Both the position numbers and the translations under genes were made by a program. The notes beneath the pieces are model-generated. The model had not been told where the DNA came from. It saw only the letters and a program-made list of their open reading frames with translations, and did no database searches. 64,000 nt of DNA, taken from assembly GCA_025200525.1 (NCBI GenBank), contig CM045760.1:46271932-46335931 (forward strand), given 5' to 3'. Each line of letters opens with the position of its first letter. Position 1 is the stretch's first letter. This DNA is from Camellia lanceoleosa. Its lineage: Eukaryota > Streptophyta > Magnoliopsida > Ericales > Theaceae. Positions 56,503-64,000 of the stretch are shown here, piece by piece.

Positions 56503-56944
56503 TGTGGAGAAGTGGTTTGGAAATACTCTTTGAGTCCAATGAGATGCTCAAGATCCTCAGCTAGCAACCTGAAAAGGAATGAACAATCCAGTCGGGGGTG
56601 CCGGAATTAGCACTCCGATAGACAAGTCAGTGTATATTTTCTTGGTTACTTCTCTCTTAAGTTAAGCTTACTTGTTCTCACATACCTCTCTTTGGTTGAT
56701 GTTCCTCTATTTATATTTTCCTCTGGGCCTCAAAGTTGGGTCCACCTTTAGTCCACCGTGCAACTATTCACTCGGCTCCTTCTGTCGCTGACCAACCTTT
56801 ACTCAGCCCCTTGCTCAACTGGTTCTATGGTCGATTAGGATACCCCTGAATTTATATACGACGGGGCTGAATGCATTGTATACATCTTGATTCTCTAAGA
56901 ATAATATTCAGCCTCTTCACATCCCCTAATACTCGGCTCCCACA
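56503..56944 (-). repeat. 5' LTR of the Tat element
   Basis: 442 bp, TGTGGGAGCC to TTCTCCACA in element sense; the partner of 44117-44558. TATAAATAG (minus) at 56707-56715 is the probable promoter of gag-pol. Confidence 0.9.
56707..56715 (-). promoter_or_regulatory. TATA box of the Tat 5' LTR
   Basis: TATAAATAG on the minus strand, identical in both LTRs. Confidence 0.55.
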
Positions 56945-57097
56945 AATGGTATAGATGGATGATATATAGATTATGAAAATAGGAAGATGAAAGAAGGATT
57001 TCAACTTTTTAGTTTCTTATACTTTGATCTATCTAAACCTTGAAATATATCACTCTCTTCAAACTTTCGACTCTTCTCCTCAGTCCAGCAGCTTCGT

Positions 57098-57106
57098 ATT
57101 TATAGA
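57098..57106 (-). promoter_or_regulatory. TATA box of Ogre-like LTR A
   Basis: CTATAAATA on the minus strand, about 350 bases into the LTR in element sense. Confidence 0.5.
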
Positions 57107-57452
57107 GACTGAACTGCAGATCAAAATATCTACTGAAATAGACAGCTGATAGATACTTACACACTCTGCTTTGAAAAGTCAAGATGCTCGGCCGGCCATC
57201 ACTGAGGCACGGTCGGGCCTCAGTGCATTTCCACTGTTCCTCTCTTTCAGGTTCAATGTAGGTTGGTATAATGTTCAAAATTGAGTTTCTAGCATAAAAA
57301 TATAGTGGATATGACAAGTTGGGATTGTCTAGAGCTTGAAATTAGATTTCTTTGTCAAGATTTCAAACCGTTTACATAATGTAACTTTTATCATTGAGTG
57401 TTTGGAATCAAGCGCCTAAGTCTTACGAGTGGTCAAAATTAGGGTGTCTACA

Positions 57453-58935
57453 GTTGCCCCTCTTTGATAGAACTCATTATCATTTCACGACGTGAGTAAA
57501 TGTCAAAACCCAAAGATGACCCATTTTGATGAGATCGTAAGACTTGGGCAAACAAACAAAATGCAGATGCAGTTGGTTGAACTCGAGGGTTGCTTGCATA
57601 TCCCTTTGCAAGGAATCAAACCTACGTAGTTCAGGGGCAAAAATGCAAAATGATATGCAAAACATAACTTATGATCATGCAATGAAACAATCAAAACAAC
57701 AATGTAAAAAGAATTCAAATGATATACAATGTAAGATATCTAAGCCACTATCTAAACTGCGAGCAGCACAAAACACATGAATATCATAAAGGAATGGGGA
57801 TGCAAATCAAACTACGTTTTATATAGAGAAGAAGTGGCGACACAAGCCAAACGACGCCTAACATAGGTTAAATGCCTACATCCTCAATATTGGCCTTAGC
57901 GCAGCATGGATGCTTACACATAACAGAACCATGTTTTAACGTGAGAGGGGGTATGAGCACCTGCAAAACTATGTGTTTCGTAGAGAAGAAAGAATACAAG
58001 TAATTGGGTGGTATGATATAAGTGAGAAATGATCTGCTGAGGAAAGGTAATGATCCTAAATGTTGAATGCAACAAGACAAACTACAATGGCATGGATGTA
58101 ATAAATGAAGGGAATAAGGCTACGTCTTACCTAGAAAAGGTATGGACACAAAACAAACTACGTCTAACACAGAAAAGGTGCCGAAACCCTTAGACCACAA
58201 TCCTTGCACAATAGGTGCGTACACATGACAGAACTATGTTTTAACGTGAAAAGTATGAGTAGATGCCAAACTAAGCTTAACACGGAAAGGATGCAGGTGA
58301 TGAAATGGATGATAATGCAGTGCTATAGAGGTAATAAATGTGATGCCATAGATAATAACTATGATGTAGTAGTTGGGAAGTGAAAGTACTTTAGAGGGGC
58401 AATTGGTGATGACTCACCCTATGCTGCTGGGGAATGTTATTTTCTTCTTGGTTGCGCTTCCAAACTACGGATACTACTCTTTTCTTTTTCTTTTTTTTTT
58501 TTTTTTTTTTTTTTTTGTTTTTTTTGTGTGTATGGTATGTTTACAACTTTCCCCATTCTCCAATAGAGTGACAGACTAGGTTGGTTCAGTATCCAGAATT
58601 GAGGTGCAACAAGCTACCTCAACCTATGGGGATGCCATACAGATTTCAAGATGAGGATACACCCTTGGGTATTTAAACCAGACTTTAGTCTCGGAAATCC
58701 TAAACCTTTGCTTTCTAGGCACCACCATTCGAACTTTAGTTTCCATCGTCTCAGTTGGTCTCCTAGGAGCTCATTGCAAACACAGTCAGGTGGCTATGGC
58801 AGACCACCTGAAGTTGTTCGGGCACGATAAACACCAAAGGAATTGCACCTATAGAGGATTTAAGATCTCCTAGACCTGGGGAGTGCGCAAGATAGTGCAT
58901 AGCTAGGGTAATACACACAGATATTTACATATGGT
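57453..58935 (-). mobile_element. 3' internal region of Ogre-like element A
   Basis: Starts with the purine tract AAAGAGGGGCAAC (minus) next to the LTR and continues as untranslated DNA. 57780-58340 has loosely repeated phrases (AACTACGTTT/AACTATGTTTTAACGTGA). A (T)n run at about 58480-58520 is the only other feature. No gag-pol domain is seen before element B interrupts it at 58936. Confidence 0.55.
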
Positions 58936-59353
58936 TGTAGGCACCCCATTTTTACCGGCCCTAAGACTTGGGCGCTTTCTTTTGATTACCCGATGATAAC
59001 AATTAGAATGTGTTTCTCACAAAATTCTCAGTAAGAAAGATGAAATTTAAGTTTTAATCCCAACTTTCACCCATTTTTTGGCCAAACTATTTTAGACCTT
59101 AAACCCCTCTTTTCAAAATATGTTTTTTTTAAAATGTTTCTATAATGTCCCGAAGCTCCTATTTCGATTAAAATGTTACACTTTTCAGTAAACCGAGTAA
59201 GGACAAAGTGGAAATAAATGGAAGGGAGGTGAACTTTTTTGAAAAATATTTAAAAACATCTTCTTTATAGGTTTGGAGTTAAAGGAAATAGGAGAGGATG
59301 AAAGAAAACTAGTTTAGAAAAAGAATGAGTATCAAATCATTAAGAAGGAAATG

Positions 59354-59735
59354 AGCAGCCTTCACTAAATTAGGCATTTTTCTTTGTACACTTGGAATTT
59401 AAATGTGAGACCACCACCTTTGGAAACTAGACTTCTGGGGCTTCAATTTAGACCCAAGAACCACCTTAGACCAAGTCCAAATAAGGGGGATATGCCTATT
59501 TGAAGTTGGGCTTCAAAGCAGATTTTGTTGACCCAGCCCGAGACAGCATTTACTAAATTAGGCATATCTCTTTGTGCACTTGGAATTTAAATGTGAGGCC
59601 ACCACCATTGGAAAGTAGACTTCTGGGGCTTCAATTTGGACCCAAGAACCACCTAAAACCAAGTCCATATGGGGGAGATATGCCCATTTGAAGTTGGACT
59701 TAAAAGCAGATTTTGTTGACTCGGCCCAAAACAAC
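59354..59735 (+). repeat. Tandem duplication in LTR B, period ~188 bp
   Basis: Both copies include CACTTGGAATTTAAATGTGA and GGCTTCAATTTxGACCCAAG and end TTTTGTTGAC. Not seen in the related LTRs. Confidence 0.9.
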
Positions 59736-59980
59736 AATAGTCCATTTTTTCTTGGTTTTGGTTCGGTTGGGACAACCCATTTACCTATTTTTTGAGCCAT
59801 TCAAGCGCATCCACTCATCCTCCATTATACCTACTCATCCCCCATTGTCAAAAAGAGGTTTTGTTTGCATTCATAAAGGAGTATCCCATGCAACCACCTT
59901 GAAAATTTGCCCTCCTATCACATTCTTGTCTCCCACCTTGTCTCCCACCTTCTTTTTGACCTTTACTCTCCCTCATTGCC

Positions 59981-59987
59981 TATATAG
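59981..59987 (+). promoter_or_regulatory. TATA box of Ogre-like LTR B
   Basis: TATATAG in GCCTATATAGAATG context; transcription would start near 60010-60020. Confidence 0.5.
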
Positions 59988-62139
59988 AATGATCATATTG
60001 TAAGAGAGAAGAAAGGAGGACCATGAAATTGAAGAGAAATGAGTGAGAAAAGAGTGAAAAAAGAGAGAAAAATTGAGTTTTTGAGCAAAAAATATTCCTA
60101 TCTTCCATATACACCCCATACCTTCCATAGCTACTGAAATTCCTCATTTCCATACACCAAAACCACTCCAAAAATTCTGATATAGCCAAAGATCAATTGC
60201 CTTGATCATAAGGAAGAGTGTTTAGTGATTGAAATTGAGAAAAACTAGAGAGTTAGCCACTTTCTATACCACAAACTCCATAAACTCCATAATTTCGAAT
60301 TGAGGATTTGAGAACACACTTCCTACACTTGAGGGTGATGAAGAGAAAGTTTGGAAATTAAAAAAGTTCAATCTTTCTTTGGAAAGTGAATTGTTAGTCT
60401 TTCATTTTCTTATATTTTATATCTTATATTTATTTTCATGCTTCTTATTTCACTGTGTTTTGTTATAATCTAAGTGGTTTGTTTATATTATATTTATTTT
60501 CTTACTTTATATTTCATAGTGTGTTGTTATAATCCTAGTGGTTTGTTTAGCTCATAATTATTTATTTATTTATTTATTTTTATTCGCATGCTTTAATTTC
60601 ATATTAGTTTTGTTGTAATCTTGCATGTTCTACCTCATATTTATTTTTTTTATTTTTTTTTCGTGTATTAGTCTCATATTAGTTCTGTTGTAATCTTGCA
60701 TGTTCTATCTTATATTTGTTTTATTGTTTTAGGTTTATGTTGTGAGTTTGCACTTTTTATTTTATTTTATATTTGTTTTCTTGTTTTTTTTAATCTAACC
60801 AGTAGTGGTTAGTTGAGCCACCTACATATTTTTTGTTTGTTCCTTTTCTTGGTTTCGTAACAAGACAAGTTTTGCTTAGCCTATTTGGCCGGCCGGCCTA
60901 TTTGGTTGGTTAGCTTCTTCCAGACAAGATGGCGTAATTTCCCAATGTTGACCAATTTTCGGTGGCGGTTCCAAAGAACATGAAGTTTTTATTTTATTTA
61001 TTTTTTAAATTTTGAGTGTATTGTGAGGTTTTTATTTTGTTGTAATATTCTCCTCATCCCTTTCTAATTTGGTTTGTAATTATTCTTTAAAATGTTGTAA
61101 TAATTCCCAGCCCCGCTTCTCTCTATCCCGTTCTTTTACTTGCTTTCTTTATTTGTACATAAACATCATATTTATTTTTCATCATATTTATGCTTTGCAT
61201 CCATGTTTCATGCATCTTGATTCGTCTAAGTTTGCATTTGTGGATTTAATTAATTCCTATGTGATTATTTACGCTGCCTCATGTTCTTGAGATGATTCAC
61301 ATGTCATATCTTAGAAGCCGAATTTTTAGCTGTATCTCGTGAGTGAATTGCATTAGGAATTCTGTATATAAGATCATGCAATTTTTACTAATTTTGTTTT
61401 GTAGTTGTTCGAGAGACGTCGGTCAATCTGTAAGTTTTTATGCTTTAGCATCCCATTCGTGTGTGATTTTCTTATTATGTTTAGCATCCTACCATGAGGC
61501 TAAGTGCTTAATTGATGAACTGCTTGAATGCCTGTGGATGAAGGCTTGTTGCTTAAATTGAATGATTCAAAGATTGTACGTTTTAAGCCCACTTTGTAGT
61601 GGCAAATTCACAAACTTTAAGCCCACTTTGTCAAGTGGCAAATTCAAACCCTTTTCGAAAAACAAACATGAAATTGAATTGTTCCAATTTGAGCAAACTA
61701 GTCTATACCTTGTATGCTTCACATAGTAGATTTTAGGATTTATTCAATAATCATAACATGAACATATAAAGAAAATAAAAAGTCGTATCATGGTTTAGTA
61801 GAGGCCGATCTTTTGATCGGGTGAGCGGGGGTGCTCATTATTGACCTTCCCCTCTCATACCTAGGGTTCCGAGCCAAGCATCCTTGGTTACGACGAACAG
61901 TGGCCTTGGCACGAGTCATGGATTTCCTAATTTCCCAAAATATTAGGTGGCGACTCTGAGATCAGATGACGCAGTCCATTTTTGACAAAATTGTAATAAA
62001 ATGGATTTTCAATAAAAGTTGCCAAAACTAGACTCTCATCTACGTTTCACATTGCCCTCGTGAGACTTGTGATGAAAGAGATCTCGGGGGTTCGAACTGT
62101 TTAACGCGCGCGGGTACCCCCCAGGCATGTTACAGTTTC

Positions 62140-62157
62140 TGGCGACTCTGCTGGGGA
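62140..62157 (+). other. Primer-binding site, tRNA-Arg type, of Ogre-like element B
   Basis: TGGCGACTCTGCTGGGGA, five bases after the LTR. This primer site is the hallmark of Ogre elements, and it identifies the lineage of all three related LTRs in the window. Confidence 0.85.
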
Positions 62158-64000
62158 TTTATGAAACCTTGACTCGAACTCCATGATATGACTTTTATTT
62201 TCAGTTATATGTTTATTGCATTGCATGCATTGGTGCACTTAAAGTTCCTGTGTTGCCCAGATACTGGTGGGAGCACAGGCATACTTTTTGTGACACTACA
62301 CCTATCTCTACGTTACTTTGGAGGCCTTGTGTTATAATCTTTTGAGATCTGAAAAGTTCTCAGACTTTGAAGAGAGGCTAATATTGACTCTTCTGAGTTC
62401 CTAAGATCTTCATTGGTTATGACCCAAAGGACTCTTTGGTAATGTCACCTTGACTTTAACCCCTTGAGTAAAGCCAACCTTGTACATATAGTGAGCCATA
62501 GTACCTTCCAAATTAGGACAGTATGCTTTCCCATTTCTAGGATGTATGATACCATTTGTTTGAATAATTGAACCTAGATCATTTCAAAAGCTAGGACAGG
62601 ATAACCCTACCCCCCATAGGGGTGTTTGTTCTCTTTCCTGTTATGTGTTATGTGCAATGTATTGGATCTATACAGGGATTCTCAAATTCGAATGAGTGGT
62701 TCAGGCATTTCAGTTTGTGGGGTTCAGTGTGTTTTTAGTGAGGGCATAATTGAAGTTACGTTTTGTTTATGTAATTGGGGAGTGATCACCTGTTGATTGC
62801 ACGGGCTTTATTTTGAATATTGTGGATGACCCACACTTTGACTGGCAATTTGATAATGGTTTTACTCTGAGTTCTGAATTGAGTATTGAGTCTAAGTGTG
62901 ATTCCACCAAGTTTGTAGAGTTGGGATTAAGCTCGAGTCATTCTAGTGAGTCGAAGTCTGTTGATTTCGAGAGTGCTAACCTAGACATTTCTGTCTTGTC
63001 TAGGTCTTCTTTGTCATTTTTTTTTGAGTCTGTTGTCATTGCTGAGTCATAGTTTCTTTTCAATAAACAAAAAAAAATTAAAATAAATAAAGAATAAAAT
63101 AAAAATGCCATAGAGTCTGCCTACTTCTTTGTGCCTTAATTCATCGCATTGACCAAAGTTTTTCAAAACTTTTTCCAAAACTCTAATAAAAACGAAGAGG
63201 AAGAATTTCCTCAGGATTTGCAAATTTTGATCAACTGAGAGGAAGAGAGGTGTGCTAAGCCTTTGATGAATAAAATCATTTTTGTTAATGTGGGTACTGA
63301 GAAGAATCCTGGCTTGGTCCAAATTGGTTCTATCTTATCTTCGTAAAAGTACGAGTGATTAGTCACTTTGTGAAAAGATTTCAAAAACTGTTTTTTGCGT
63401 GGTCCTACGAAGACATGCCTGGAATTAGTTATACAGCATAGCATCCCTCTTGACTCGTGGTCCGACCTCTCTAGCTCCTTAGCTTTCAAACCTTGATTCG
63501 AAGTATTCAATGATCATTCAAAGTGTAAGGCTTACATAGCCGAATTGGAAATAGCCCTTGAACTAGGGACCATGATGTGATTCAAATGGAAGCAGCCCTT
63601 CAACTAGGGGCAATAAGGTCGAATATGATTTAGAGCACCTTCGTACTTTGTTTTTGATGATCAGCAGGGGGACAACTCTCTCGGTGGTCCTGTAAGCACT
63701 GAGGCAGGGCCTTCAAGGGTTTCCTTAGACGAAACCAAGAGGAAGAAGTTGGCAGGAGAGCCGAGCAAGTGAGGTTGGCTTGTGGTTGAAATTTTTTTGT
63801 TATTCTGTTTATACAAATTTGATTGGGGTTAATCCCTGATATTAATAAAATGAGTTTGTTTTTGTGCAAATCCGAATGGCAAATCTGAATGGTATGAATA
63901 TTTGGATTTTAGAAATAAGTTTTGAATTGAAAATTGAGCCTTTCACTAATCATAAAACAAAATCAAACTCGATGAAATGATAAAACTTGATAAATTGGAC
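62158..64000 (+). mobile_element. Start of the internal region of Ogre-like element B
   Basis: Leader and possibly the first ORF, running off the window. The only frame of note is 62813-63052, 79 codons, Ser/Glu-rich (SSSHSSESKSVDFES). Ogre elements have an extra ORF before gag, but I cannot show that this is part of it. No gag domain has appeared by the end of the window. Confidence 0.6.
62813..63052 (+). CDS. Ser/Glu-rich ORF in the Ogre leader, unrecognised
   Basis: 79 codons with normal-looking composition (WQFDNGFTLSSELSIESK near the start) and a stop at 63050. Possibly a remnant of the Ogre-specific ORF1, equally possibly chance. No domain visible. Confidence 0.25.
   Translation: MNIVDDPHFDWQFDNGFTLSSELSIESKCDSTKFVELGLSSSHSSESKSVDFESANLDISVLSRSSLSFFFESVVIAES

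Larger units (their letters stand above)
44117..56944 (-). mobile_element. Tat-lineage Ty3/gypsy element with antisense genes and tandem repeats
   Basis: A 12.8 kb element inside the Ogre-like LTR. Two 442-bp LTRs (44117-44558 and 56503-56944), primer site, gag, protease, RT, RNase H, a second archaeal-type RNase H and integrase lie on the minus strand (56467-51074). The 6.5 kb between pol and the 3' LTR carries a ~104-bp tandem array, a ~120-bp tandem array and two related genes on the opposite strand. The extra RNase H and the antisense ORF are marks of Tat elements such as Retand and Grande. Stops and frameshifts throughout pol make it immobile. Five-base flanks (ATATG, AATGG) do not match well. 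Confidence 0.87.
41693..57452 (-). mobile_element. LTR of Ogre-like element A, interrupted by the Tat element
   Basis: The LTR consists of 41693-44116 and 56945-57452, about 2.9 kb together. In minus sense it begins TGTAGACACCCTAATTTTG at 57452. A purine tract, AAAGAGGGGCAAC, precedes it directly, so this is the 3' LTR of a minus-strand element whose internal DNA lies to the right. It shares the conserved block (about 41885-42068) with the other two Ogre-like LTRs. The left border TG at 41693 is estimated. A TATA box (CTATAAATA, minus, 57098-57106) lies in the right part. Confidence 0.72.
58936..62134 (+). repeat. 5' LTR of Ogre-like element B (3,199 bp)
   Basis: TGTAGGCACCCC at the start and CATGTTACA at the end, followed by a tRNA-Arg-type primer site. 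A TATA box (CTATATAG) is at about 59980-59987. Contains a direct duplication of ~188 bp (59363 and 59551, word CTAAATTAGGCAT) and loosely repeated AGTGGTTTGTTTA units at 60460-60560. The block 61796-61975 is conserved in the other two Ogre-like LTRs. Opposite orientation to element A. Confidence 0.78.

Overview
This is nuclear DNA from a flowering plant, most likely a eudicot. It is AT-rich and dominated by nested transposable elements, and it contains an endogenous pararetrovirus, Ty1/copia and Ty3/gypsy retrotransposons of several lineages, MITEs and one dead plant secondary-metabolism gene. I see no intact host gene, tRNA, rRNA or CRISPR. The species cannot be named from the sequence alone.

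Layout. (1) 0.1-10.3 kb: inverted-repeat DNA elements that appear nested in each other, the inner one holding an endogenous caulimovirid (1487-9589, minus strand). Its polyprotein (movement protein, capsid, protease, reverse transcriptase, RNase H) is broken by a few lesions, but two downstream ORFs are open. A TATA box preceded by a duplicated upstream region lies after the last ORF, as expected for a circular pararetroviral genome. (2) 10.3-17.7 kb: foldback and MITE-like repeats, AT-rich spacer and a decayed copia fragment. (3) 17.8-27.4 kb: a full-length but dead Ty3/gypsy element (chromovirus-like) with ~2.1 kb LTRs packed with CTCGAG palindromes. (4) 29.7-35.5 kb: a UGT72-like glycosyltransferase pseudogene, split by a ~4 kb solo LTR of an Ogre-like element (perfect 5-bp target duplication) and by a 380-bp MITE (perfect 9-bp target duplication). 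(5) 36.3-38.9 kb: a truncated short-LTR copia element whose 3' end is an inverted copy of its own 5' LTR. (6) 41.7-58.9 kb: the LTR and 3' internal region of an Ogre-like element on the minus strand, with a 12.8 kb Tat-lineage gypsy element (44117-56944) inserted in the LTR. The Tat element carries gag-pol on the minus strand, two tandem-repeat arrays, and two related antisense genes on the plus strand. (7) 58.9-64.0 kb: a second Ogre-like element on the plus strand (5' LTR, tRNA-Arg-type primer site, start of the internal region), running off the window.

Functionally this is a graveyard. The more informative features are the predicted expression strategy of the pararetrovirus (leader splice donor, strong acceptor next to the last ORF, ATGA stop/start overlap), the spliced antisense genes of the Tat element, the fold-back copia copy, and the layered destruction of the UGT gene. 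All calls come from reading motifs, repeats and frames by eye; no database search was run.
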